DNA from: Symsagittifera roscoffensis
Lineage: Eukaryota > Xenacoelomorpha > Acoela > Convolutidae
Reading direction: 5' to 3'
DNA length: 64,000 nt
NCBI RefSeq assembly: GCF_963678635.1
Contig: NC_087070.1
Location: 18,385,318-18,449,317, forward strand
The notes beneath the pieces were generated by a model. It did no database searches and was not told the DNA's origin. It saw only the letters and a program-made list of their open reading frames with translations. This document shows, in pieces, positions 55,256 to 64,000 of this stretch. The stretch's first letter is position 1, and the number at the start of each line of letters is the position of its first letter. The position numbers were made by a program, and so were the translations under genes.

Positions 55256-56385
55256 CCGTCTGTCTTTGTACCCCGATAGCCATTGACACGGATTGCAGTA
55301 GATTCCAGATCAACCGCTGCCAACATTATGACGTCAGGCCAAAACAGAGACTTGGAATTGTGCACGATCTGCGAATTCACTACTATCATAATCTTGGCCT
55401 TCCTTATTTCTGCCTTGTAGTACGCGGCAAGGATGGTCTCGTCTTTCATTATCGCTTTCAATCCGCCGTATCTTTGGACATCACCTTCTTGATTCACTTG
55501 TTTCGGGTACACTCTTTCTTTCACATGACCGGGGGGTGTCTTCAGCTGCATGAACATCATCACATGTTGTCCAATCGGCGCGCTCGTTATCAGAAATTTT
55601 CCCGGTCTCTCTTCTCGATTCCCCTCATCGCGATTCAATCTCACGTCCTGCAATGGTAGTGCGTTCACTGGTCTCATTGTGTTATTAGAGGGCAGTCTCT
55701 CTAGGTCAGCAAACCTCAAGGCCGTCGTGGAATTGAAGTTTATGCCAGCGGCTATCAACCAGTCTACGCCTGTTATCGAGTACAGTCTACTGACCGATAG
55801 CCTCGCTCCATTCAGCATCCTCCTGGCATCCACAGCGAAGCTCACCTTCTGAAGGTCCAGTTTCATCATGTCATCCTTGTACACATGCCAGGGAGAAGGT
55901 ATGGGCCTCGACCACATCAACGAGCCTCTATCAGGGCGTCTCTCATCTCGACTGTTACTTGTCGTCTCCGATCTCGTGTCTGATCTAGAAGTGCTGGTCG
56001 CCTCCTCCATCGGGTTGACAGGCCCTAAACTTCTCCTAGGATTAATGGTCCTCCTCATTGGCGCTTCTCCCAATCGATCTTGAACGTCTGTTCTTTGACC
56101 TGGTTCGCTAGAGCTCTGCTGTCTATAGTTCATCACGACCGGGACCGTCCCCAAGCGTGTTTCCAGTTTCGGAGGCACAAAGGTGGTAATCACCGGTTCG
56201 TTCGATGCTCCCTCCTTCTTTAGCACCCCTGTGTCAAAGATTTCTACTTCCAACTCATCCAATCGCCCTTGGAAGACTCCGTTCAACCAAGCCTGTCCTT
56301 CTATACTATCGAAGTGGATGCCGTCCGTGGTCAGCCTGGCCTGATCCACTGCTCTCAACTCATGTTCGATGTCCATGAGGATCAT
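55256..56385 (-). pseudogene. Unit 5 accessory ORF, end of the SGNH domain and linker
   Basis: Begins 'MILMDIEHELRAVDQARLTT' and contains the DxxH block 'TTDGIHFDSIEGQAWLNGVF' (catalytic Asp and His, about 56310-56325). About 90 Pro/Ser/Arg-rich residues follow, then a new globular segment ('VDARRMLNGARLSVSRLYSI', 'IMIVVNSQIVHNSKSLFWPD'). It is separated from the upstream part by two in-frame TAG codons with the domain's sequence continuing between them ('MMVCLFTTLWQRFNCAVLTV', 'CTVPMNVRNLTATGRRHNEG'), so one domain has been hit by point mutations. Confidence 0.7.
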
Positions 56386-56565
56386 CCTTCCGGCATTCCG
56401 ACTTGCGAGATTCCTTAGGATGTTATTCTACCTGACTACTCCTTCGTTGTGCCTTCTCCCTGTTGCAGTCAAATTCCTCACATTCATTGGCACAGTGCAA
56501 ACGGTCAGTACCGCGCAGTTGAACCTCTGCCAGAGAGTAGTAAACAAGCACACCATCATTGATTC

Positions 56566-57951
56566 CTATAGTGCTTCCTCCTCATCTGAGCTTCTAGAGA
56601 TGTTATTCGTCCCAACAAGGATCATCACATTGGGGATTCTCCCTGGGTTCATTAGCTCCACCATCCAAAATAACTGAGCTATCGTCGCGCCTCCGAAGGT
56701 CATCACCGTGGTGACCCAAGAGGTCCTCAAGTTCGAGAGTACTCTGACTAAGCTATCTCCCAGTATCAGATGTGATGTCCCCAGCGGTGGTTGCTGCAGG
56801 TTCACTGCCTGGTTCCAGGTCGCTCGATTGAAACAAGCTCTCGAATCTGCCTCCGGAACTCCTGTGAAGTTATATCTCAACTGATTGTTCTTTTGTACGT
56901 CTATTACCCGTGACACTTTCTTCGCCGGCATCTTTCGTATCTTCCTCTCTGTGACCTCAGAGCTCCCCATTGGTGGCGTTGTGTCGCTAACTCCCTCTTT
57001 GCTCATCACGCTTCGGGAGAGCCGTACTGTACCCGTATCGTCGATTGTTCCAGAGGGTGCAGTCATTCCGGAATCTGGCGCATTCTTGTTGGCGACTAGT
57101 CGTCCAGCGGTCTCTATCAGCTTCTTCACAGTTTTTTCCTCGACTGGGTCACCCAAGGTGTCACTAGGGTCCGGGATTGTCACTCGACCTATTGTTGTTG
57201 GGAGTCGCGTTTCCGTTGTCTGACTCATCTCTCGGGGCGTCAAGAGCTCCATCGGGGACTGCCCACGAGGACCACTCCTTGCAGGTATCACCTTCTCCAC
57301 GGCTGTCGTCAACGCCATCAGCTCTCTGTAATCCCGCCTCAAGCGCTCAATTTCTTCGCTCTGCTTTTTGTTGCAGTCTTCGAATAATCTCTTCGACATG
57401 TCCCCATCTTCCTCCGTACTGAGCATGGTCTTAGTCATCTCATCCAGTTCCCTTCTCGTCGTTTCCAGCTCGTCTTTTATTCCATCTAGATCTAGCATGG
57501 TCCAGTTCGTCTGAACCCCTCGTTCTACTTTCGCCCTCTTTGGTGGCACAGCTGCTCTCAGTGGTGAACCAGACGAGGCAGCCTCGCTGTTCATCTCTTG
57601 ATGCATTCTCGTCAGCCCAGGCTTGGGCTTGGAGGGCAAAGGCATTTCACCTGGTTGATAAGTCCTAGAACTTCCCAATCCAGGCTCGTTCGCCAAGTCA
57701 CTCCCTGAGAGAGCCCCGTTTCTCCACCTCATCACTCTCATGTTCGGGCGGTCTAGTACTCCCCTCTCTCCGTATGCTGCCATCAATAGGACTTCCGTGG
57801 GGCGGTCCCCACGGTTGTCATGCCCCAAGATGTTTATCAGGGCGGTCAGCAACAAAACTACCTCCGGGTCCTCCAGAGCGAAGTCTTGATCCATTAGCCG
57901 ACGATAGATCGCATCTACCATCGGTCCTACATATGCCTCTGCCAGGTCCAT
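56566..57951 (-). pseudogene. Unit 5 accessory ORF, N-terminus and SGNH/GDSL domain blocks I-III
   Basis: From the ATG at 57951: a helical N-terminus ('VVLLLTALINILGHDNRGDR', shared with unit 3), a conserved 'EMPLPSKPKPGL' motif, ~60 residues of likely coiled coil ('ETTRRELDEMTKTMLSTEED'), a Thr/Pro/Ser linker, then the SGNH fold: 'LGTSHLILGDSLVRVLSNLR' (block I, nucleophile Ser near 56754), 'TFGGATIAQLF' (block II Gly), 'NVMILVGTNNISRSS' (block III Asn near 56605). With the DGIH block downstream all four SGNH positions are present. SGNH hydrolases remove ester-linked groups such as acetyl; CR1-type LINEs carry an esterase in ORF1, but I know of none in a gypsy element. The frame ends at a TAG near 56566. 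Confidence 0.75.
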
Positions 57952-58296
57952 CAATTCATCAAGTGAGCAAATAAATGATCAATCAGGATTTAGAAAAGAG
58001 GTCACGAGTATCACACTTGTCAGTTTCACCTTAACTTCTCGTTACAATTTATTTAAAATAGTCAGATAAATAGACTTTGATCCTAAAATTAATTAAAATC
58101 AATCGATCTCTAAAATTTTGGAGTTCCACCTAAGATGGGACAGTCCAAACTTTGGATCTATTCCTAAGATCATCCTTCAGTTGTTCATGGTCACTAATTC
58201 CTTCTTACCCAAGATCTTAATAACACAACACATAACATGACATAATACACATATCACACACCACATAATTTAGTCCAACACCCTCTTGCACGTCAC
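57952..58296 (-). other. Unit 5 spacer between pol and accessory ORF
   Basis: 345 bases, AT-rich with 'cataacatgacataatacac'. It aligns in position with the spacers of units 3 and 4, but the GTGGATCGTCCAC hairpin is not recognisable. No coding. Confidence 0.5.
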
Positions 58297-58790
58297 TCAG
58301 CCTATACTTAAGTAATATTTCTTCTGTAAATATACTTGTATATTAGTATCAGATAATATCACGTGTACAAGCGCGTACAATTCCCGAGGATGCAGTCGTC
58401 CTCTGTTTGGATGGTACACTGGAAGCGAGAGCTCCTTCACGTCCATTTCCACGAGGAAGTCTCTCAACCTCGTCAAGGACAAGACTAGGTTTTCTGGGTC
58501 CACGTGCGCTTCTCCGTCGCCCTCGTCACCAAGAAGCATAGGTATTTTCCCGGTATCTGTGGCGCCGCCGGAGGCAAGGCTGCTACGCCCCCTACTCCTG
58601 GTCTTTGCTTCCAAACGAATTTTATGTTTTTATATTCTCTCTTAAAATCTGCCGCTAACGCTGTCCTAAAACTCATGTCTGCTGTGATTGCTATCGCACA
58701 TGTTCTATCTGTGAGTATGAAATCACTATCTGTTAATATTATGCCACTTGAATATTCATTTGGTAAGTTAAAATGTTACTCAACCACCCT
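58297..58790 (-). pseudogene. Unit 5 Pol C-terminal macrodomain-like module
   Basis: After a TAA near 58782 the frame gives 'GIILTDSDFILTDRTCAIAI' and 'RTALAADFKREYKNIKFVWK', 'GKYLCFLVTRATEK', then a frameshift near 58490 and 'VDPENLVLSLTRLRDFLVEM', 'ELSLPVYHPNRGRLHPRELY', 'LSDTNIQVYLQKKYYLS'. The Lys of 'LVTK' is Arg here. The protein differs at many positions from unit 4 yet keeps every secondary-structure segment, which argues that the module was under selection. Confidence 0.65.
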
Positions 58791-59633
58791 CCCTATGTCA
58801 GGTTTTTTATGTTCTTCGCCTGTTTCTGCTTCTAAGTCTCCTGTCTCTCTTGTTATTCTTAATTTCTTTATTATCAATTTTTCAGTGTGGGTAAGTGCTA
58901 CCCCCACTCCCCTGACAAAAATATCCATCGACTTCCCCGCCGATCGCATACCGGATATCAAGTCGAGGTTGGAAGTCGGAATGAGTAGCTGCCCTTCCTG
59001 GGCAGCCCAGGAAGGATCATCTCGTTCGGTTTTCATGTATTTCATGCTTTCACGATCTACATCTTGAATTCCGACACTGGTATCTTTGGGGTCTGATGTA
59101 ATTTCGTTCAGCCACTCCAAGACTCGCAGATTTGTGAGTTCTTTTTCGTAGGACTCCTGTTGCTCGTCGTCGAATTCTACTTCGGGTTTCGACCGGTCCT
59201 CGATCCATTCCTGGTCGTGGTCATCTACTATGTCGATGTCTTGTGACACTGTTATTCCTTCCAGACCTACCACTTCTTCCACTATCTTTTTCAGATCTAT
59301 CCTGTCCACTACAAAGGCGTCACCGTAAGGGTTATATTTCTTTTTGGTTCTTGTCCCGTCGTTCTGTCGGGTCTGTATCGTGAACGGAAGATCTGGTTCC
59401 AAGTTCTTGGGGACCTCCATTTGTTCGGGGTCTTGCCAGTCTTATTCTGCGTATGGTAAGGTCTCATCGTCTGCTTCGATCACCTCATTTGGATCCAGGT
59501 CCAGTGGTATACTTGTTCCTTCCTCTACGACTTCGTTTCCATCGTTCTTCTCCCTGGTGCCCTTCTCGTTGACCTCAAAAGCAGCTTCCATCATCAGAAA
59601 ATCCCCCTTTCCATATTTGCAGGTATATACCAA
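58776..59633 (-). pseudogene. Unit 5 Pol, acidic extension after integrase
   Basis: Encodes 'DIDIVDDHDQEWIEDRSKPE' and 'YEKELTNLRVLEWLNEITSD', matching unit 4 'EIDLVNDMDQDWIDDRSEPE' and 'HEQELTNLRVLEWLHDLPTD', then 'MDIFVRGVGVALTHTEKLII' leading to the macrodomain-like end. A stop interrupts it at about 59440. Role unknown. Confidence 0.65.
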
Positions 59634-60138
59634 ACTTTTGTCGATGGATTATGTGGCTTAATTTTCTCATAGTGGGCGGCTCGGCCAGTACTCAGTCTAT
59701 AAAAGTGTCCCTCCTGGTGCATTTCCGTAATCATGAAGGGTCCGCTCCACTTTTTAGGAGCCTTTTCGTTCCTTTCGGTGGTATAACGTTCTGAAATACC
59801 CATACGTAGTCTCCCACCGAGTAAGCTTTTGCACCAGCTGCTTTCTGGTCGAATTTCTTCCTCTGCCTTACCTGTGCTTGCTGAGTACTTCGTCTACACA
59901 AGTCGTTCAACTCTTGCTGACGTTTGATCACATCCCTCACGTAGACCTGTGGAGACGTTTTCTTTCCCTTATACTCTGGGTAGAAAAAGGTCAAGGGTAA
60001 AGACTTCTCATGTCCGGTGAGCATCATGCGTGGACTAACCCCAGTGGTTGAGTGTTGCGTGCTATTATAGGCTCCCATCACCTGTGGAAGGTATCTGTCC
60101 CAATCGGTCATGTACCTGGAACAATATACCCTCAGCAT
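59594..60138 (-). pseudogene. Unit 5 integrase, C-terminal part
   Basis: 'MLRVYCSRYMTDWDRYLPQV', 'TGVSPRMMLTGHEKSLPLTF' and 'GDYVWVFQNVIPPKGTKRLL', then in another frame 'GPFMITEMHQEGHFYRLSTG' and 'HYEKIKPHNPSTKVWYIPAN'. This is the usual end of a gypsy integrase, with no chromodomain. One frameshift at about 59770. Confidence 0.75.
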
Positions 60139-61214
60139 CTACACTAACGTTCTATTCTGCCTTTCCACTAAGCCATTTGCCTGGGGATGGTATGTCGTGG
60201 AGTGAGCTTGAGCAACCTGTGAGCGTCTCATGAGCTCTTTCGTGAGCTCTCCTACGAAAGCTGTTCCGTTATGCGATTGAAACGTCATCGGACAACCATG
60301 TCTCGCTATCCACGTATTGATCAGGTGGTCGCATGTCTCTTCCGCCGAGGCAGTTATGCAGGACACAGCCTCTGCATACTTCATGAAGTGATCTATCATG
60401 ACCAAGACTTGATTATAACCACTGTCCGTCATGCATATCTTTTGGTGATCTATCTGCACCACTTCGTTGAATTCAGACGACTCGATCGACTGTAAAGAAA
60501 ATCGTAATTTTCTTGGATCCTTGACCTGTTGACATGACAGGCACGCTGTTACCCACTTCTCACATGCCTTTTTCATTCCAGGCCACTCAAAGCGCTTCAG
60601 GATCCTCTGATACACTTTGTCGATCCCCTGATGGCCCATCTGATCATGCGACCTGAATAATAGTTCTGTCTGAAAGAGTTGCGGCAACACTATTGCGTTA
60701 AACTTGCATAGGACTTTGTCTTCTTCTCTTCTCTTACAAGTCACAACTCCGTCCATGTTCAAATATAACCTCCCCTCTTTCTGCATGAAAAACTGTCTCA
60801 GATACGGTAACTGTCTTCTTCCATGTCACCTTTGTCTGGTGCACCATTTTCTATCCACCTTTTCAGGTTGCTTGTCATGGGGTCATTTCTCTGCACCCTT
60901 AGTAGGTCCGAGAGTCTGTATCTCGCCTTCAAGTACGTCTTCATGACCCTCATCTGACTATTCAGCTCATTGGGCTGGTGTGTGTCTTCTTCCATCTTAA
61001 CGCACCAAATCTTCGCCAGCGGCTGTGTTTCTTGCCTGAACGGCTGAAGATCAGTCCTGACTACCTCTTTTTGTGGCAACAGACTAATCGAAGGTTTCGA
61101 TACCGCTATTGTCTCCAAATTATCCGCTGCGTTTTTCAAAGACTTTTTTGCTTGGTATGAGGTAGCGATCACTGTCAGGGTCCTGGTACACCTCTCTATC
61201 CAGATCCCTTGCAC
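60139..61214 (-). pseudogene. Unit 5 integrase, zinc domain and catalytic core
   Basis: HHCC zinc domain: 'RSHDQMGHQGIDKVYQRILK' ... 'ACEKWVTACLSC'. Core: 'VQIDHQKICM', then 'TFQSHNGTAFVG', where the second catalytic Asp is His, then 'NGLVERQNRTLV'. Integrase joins cDNA to the chromosome; the Asp-to-His change should kill this copy. The upstream frame 60798-61214 carries the conserved 'TYLKARYRLSDLLRVQRNDP' and 'LKRWIENGAPDKGD'. A stop separates 'LV' from 'MLRVYC' at about 60138. Confidence 0.8.
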
Positions 61215-61902
61215 GAGTTTCCACTAGTAGTGTGTGGATCGCTAGTTCTGACAGTTTTGATCCCGAGCTCGAGTTCCTGTCTGAGTAGGTATCAATTCCT
61301 GAGTTTCGGGAATTGTCATCTGTTGAAGAGTCTGTGATGGAGCCTGTACCCTCCTCCAGATCAGGTCTGTGCCTTCTTCGCATCCATCTGAACTCCCCGG
61401 ACAAAACTTTGTTCCCCAGTTCCTGTTTCTCGTCAGGAACTTTTTCATCTATCTCAGAGTCCCCGGACAAACTTCCTTGTCCCGGGTGTTGATCTTGAAC
61501 TCGCCGACTTTTTTCACCGTTTGTCTCCCCGGACAAACAATCTTGCACCAGTTTCTGTTCAACCTTCTCACTATCACTATCCTGGTCCTCAAAGGTAACT
61601 GTTTTCTTTCGCGTATCGTTTCCCGGTTCTTTCCGACCGTATGAAGTACTTGTTAAGTCCTCGTGGTCTTTTGAGGACACTAGTTGCTGAACTATTGACC
61701 TACAATCCCTCTCGTTGTCTTTGTGATGTCGTATTGACGGCATGATCTTCACCTTCTCACTGACTGTCAGTGATGCCATGGCTGCTGCCCACTCGGAGTC
61801 GTCTCTGGTCATTTCTCTCTCTAACAATCCACCCAGCATCCGCATTACTTGCGGTGTGACCTGCACCGTTTTATCCAATAATGAGAGGCTGTTTATGTTC
61901 AT
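61120..61902 (-). pseudogene. Unit 5 RNase H-integrase linker with LSGE motifs
   Basis: 260 codons, acidic and Ser-rich: 'QVTPQVMRMLGGLLEREMTR', 'ERDCRSIVQQLVSS', then 'DCLSGETNGE', 'GSLSGDSEID' and 'KVLSGEFRWM'. On the plus strand these appear as repeats of 'tccccggacaaa'. A frameshift near 61150-61210 joins it to integrase. Confidence 0.65.
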
Positions 61903-62272
61903 GCGATAGAGTTCCTGCGCTGGACCAGGTTTGAGCGCAGCAACAGATCCAAGGGCACCGGGTCCCTTTTGGATAGGATTTTTATCTCGGCTGCTCTCTC
62001 GACAGGTAACTCAGGATGTCCTGGAATTGGATGTCCAGACTTGTCCAACCATCTCATTAAAGGAAGCACTTCATAAGTTTCTTTGTCCAGAAACGAGAAT
62101 CCTTCCTTTATTTCTGCCTGATTGGCTTGCTTCTGTCCAATATTTCATGGAACACAGTTTTCTTGCTGAGGCTGTCAGCATTCTGGTGTTTATCACGCAT
62201 CCTGTGCTCGATTATCATGTGGTAGCCATCCAATCTTACTATCCGTCTACCAATATAACTCTGATCCATCGA

Positions 62273-63067
62273 CTAGGTCTTCAACCAGGATAACTTAAAG
62301 GAAGCGCTCCCCAAGTATGCACGGTACTTTTCCACGAAAGTGACTACTGCAAACATTTCTACTTTTGGTGCACCATATTTCATCTCAGTGTCACTCAAGA
62401 CCTTGCTGCCATATGCAATGGGACGGAGAACCGTTCTTCCATTCCATTCTTGCTCCTGATGAAATATTCCTGAGATGGCTACTACCGATGCATCTGTGTC
62501 AAGAACATACATGCCCTTTTCTGTAGGCATGCCTAGCACTGGCGCTCCGCACAGTTCCCGCTTTTTGTTCTCGAAGGCAACTTGTGCTTCATCGTTCCAT
62601 TCGAACTTCTTTCCTTTGTTGCGCATCAGCCTCTTCATTGGATACACCTTGTCTGCATATCCTTTGATGAACTCACGGTAATAATTGGCAAACCCTAGGA
62701 AGCTCATTAGCTGTGTGTCCGTTCTCGGAACCTTCCATGTCAACACAGCCTCTACTGCTTCCGGGTCCGGTCTCACACCATGCCTGTTCAACATTCTTCC
62801 CAGGTACTTGATCGAATCCCTAAGGATTTCGCTTTTCGACAGTTTGCACTTCAAGCCTGCTCTTTTCATGCATCCAAAGACCTCATCGAGCCAATCAATG
62901 TGGTCTTCCAGGGTCGGTGTCGCTATGACCACGTCATCTACGTAACACATCACGAGATTCCCGTACTTCTTAGTCACTCTGGTCAAAACCTGAGCCATCA
63001 GTCTTTGAAAAGAGGCCATTGCATTGCACAAGCCGAAGGCCATCCTCTTCCACTGGTACAACCCCAA
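62273..63067 (-). pseudogene. Unit 5 RT active site and RNase H
   Basis: 'MAFGLCNAMASFQRLMAQVL', 'MCYVDDVVIATPTLEDHIDW' (intact YVDD), 'MSFLGFANYYREFIKGYADK', then RNase H 'YVLDTDASVVAISGIFHQEQ'. The segment 'RVDNRALA' of unit 4 is missing ('SFKLSWLKT'): a 21-base deletion that removes a likely catalytic Asp of RNase H. An in-frame stop follows. Confidence 0.8.
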
Positions 63068-64000
63068 TTCGCATGAAAATCCGGTCTTTTCTCTATCCTT
63101 TTCCGCAAAGGGATCTGCCAGAAGGCCGAACCCAAGTCCAATGTTGTGAAGAACTTGGCATCACCAAATTTGGAGAGGCTCTCGTCTATTCGCGGTATCG
63201 GGTACGCATCTTTTACCGTCACCGCGTTCAAATAGCGAAAGTCGCAACAAAACCTTAGCTGCCCCCCCCTTTCTTTTTCGCCATTACCACCCCGCAAGCC
63301 CATGGCGATTTCGAGGGTTCTATCATGTCGTATTAGAGCAGCATTTCTATTTCCGATTTCCGCTCGGCACGCTTCTGACTTATGTGGCGGCATTCGTCTC
63401 GCGCCTTCTCTGTGGGGAACGGCGCCTTCTTCAAGTTCAATTTTGTGTTCGGCAAAGTTACAGCAACCGATATCCGCCTTATGTTTTGAAAACACATCTG
63501 CGTTCCGATTCAAAACGTCCCGCAGTCTTTCGAAATCTCTCTCATCTATTTTCCCTTTTAAATGATCTATCTCTGGCAAATCCGGTTTGTCAGATTCTAG
63601 TTCATATGACGAGGGGCGTTCCGGAAAATTCGAGCAGCTCGATAAGCCGTCGTTCGATTGCGATTTCATTGAAAACAATGTATGAATAGATTTTAATTCA
63701 TTAATCCTCTTTGAAATTTTATCTTTATTGGCATGATAAGGACAGTCTTTCACACTGTGTTTCTTCAAGTTTTGTGTCTCCTCATAGTCGGTCCTCATCG
63801 GCAAAGCGTAACCAGCTTCTTTCCACGCTGGATTGAAACCGTGGTGTCCAGTGTGTTCAATAACACACTGACACACAGTCCGTTTCGTGTTACCGAGAAG
63901 CGACGGCCTAAAATCACCAAACTCTGACTATTTGGGTTCGGTACTAAACAAATCTGTTTGCTATCGCTTAACGAATTCAAATTCCTCATTCTAAAAATTG
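62998..64000 (-). pseudogene. Unit 5 protease-RT linker and RT N-terminus; runs off the window
   Basis: 63795-63989 'MRNLNSLSDSKQICLVPNPN' matches the end of the protease region in unit 4; 62998-63876 covers 'GLSSCSNFPERPSSYELESD', 'VFSKHKADIGCCNFAEHKIE' and the RT fingers 'GGQLRFCCDFRYLNAVTVKD', 'DAKFFTTLDLGSAFWQIPLR'. There are frameshifts near 63360 and 63090. Protease and Gag of unit 5 lie to the right of the window. Confidence 0.75.

Noticed and set aside
30996-57951. Accessory ORF as helicase or other NTPase
   Set aside because: I looked for a Walker A (GxxxxGKS/T) and DExx box in the open segments and found none in plausible positions.
1-64000. Assigning the elements to a named Cer family
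   Set aside because: The gag-pol organisation resembles Cer1-type elements, but without a database comparison I cannot support a family name.

Overview
The window looks like a nematode genome, most probably Caenorhabditis or a close relative. Grounds: Cer-like Ty3/gypsy polyproteins with gag and pol in one frame, short introns with TTTNAG-type acceptors, and decayed copies of animal chromatin and telomere genes. About 90% of it is LTR-retrotransposon DNA, nearly all transcribed from the minus strand. I call the copies units 1 to 5, from left to right.

Layout. Unit 1 (1-3630) is a decayed gag, a short leader and an LTR of a divergent subfamily, running off the left edge. Unit 2 (3656-8250) is a piece of the large accessory ORF of another copy. 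8251-14553 is the only stretch without retrotransposon coding: exons of an unrecognised gene, a JmjC-like exon, imperfect tandem repeats, and a pseudogene of an SNM1/MRT-1-type beta-CASP nuclease that reads without introns. 14554-15259 is a leader remnant next to LTR 15260-16144. Unit 3 (16145-29262) is a frameshifted gag-pol whose accessory ORF is cut by a 200-N gap. LTR 29263-30165 is shared by unit 3 (as its 5' LTR) and unit 5 (as its 3' LTR). Unit 5 (30166-35785 plus 54398-64000) is the only copy here with nearly all of the accessory ORF, in broken form. Unit 4 (35802-54243) is a younger element with almost identical LTRs, inserted inside unit 5's accessory ORF.

Putting units 4 and 5 together, the ancestral element reads LTR (0.89 kb), structured leader (about 3 kb), gag-PR-RT-RNase H-integrase in one frame (about 9.5 kb), an extension after integrase that ends in a macrodomain-like module, a 0.3 kb spacer, an accessory ORF of roughly 2.7-2.8 thousand codons, a 0.8 kb 3' region and a second LTR: about 23-24 kb. 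The accessory ORF carries an SGNH/GDSL esterase-like domain, then a second SGNH-like module, then a conserved C-terminal region of about 1000 residues that I do not recognise. An ADP-ribose-type module on Pol together with an esterase-like accessory protein in one gypsy-type element is the most unusual thing here.

Other points. Unit 4 is flanked by a perfect 154-bp target duplication and a 19-bp foldback copy of its own LTR end. It has a YVDA reverse-transcriptase motif and a one-base frameshift in integrase despite its young LTRs. The leader carries a duplicated pair of hairpins with a compensatory base-pair change between units 3 and 4. All alignments were done by eye; domain calls rest on motif recognition, not searches.
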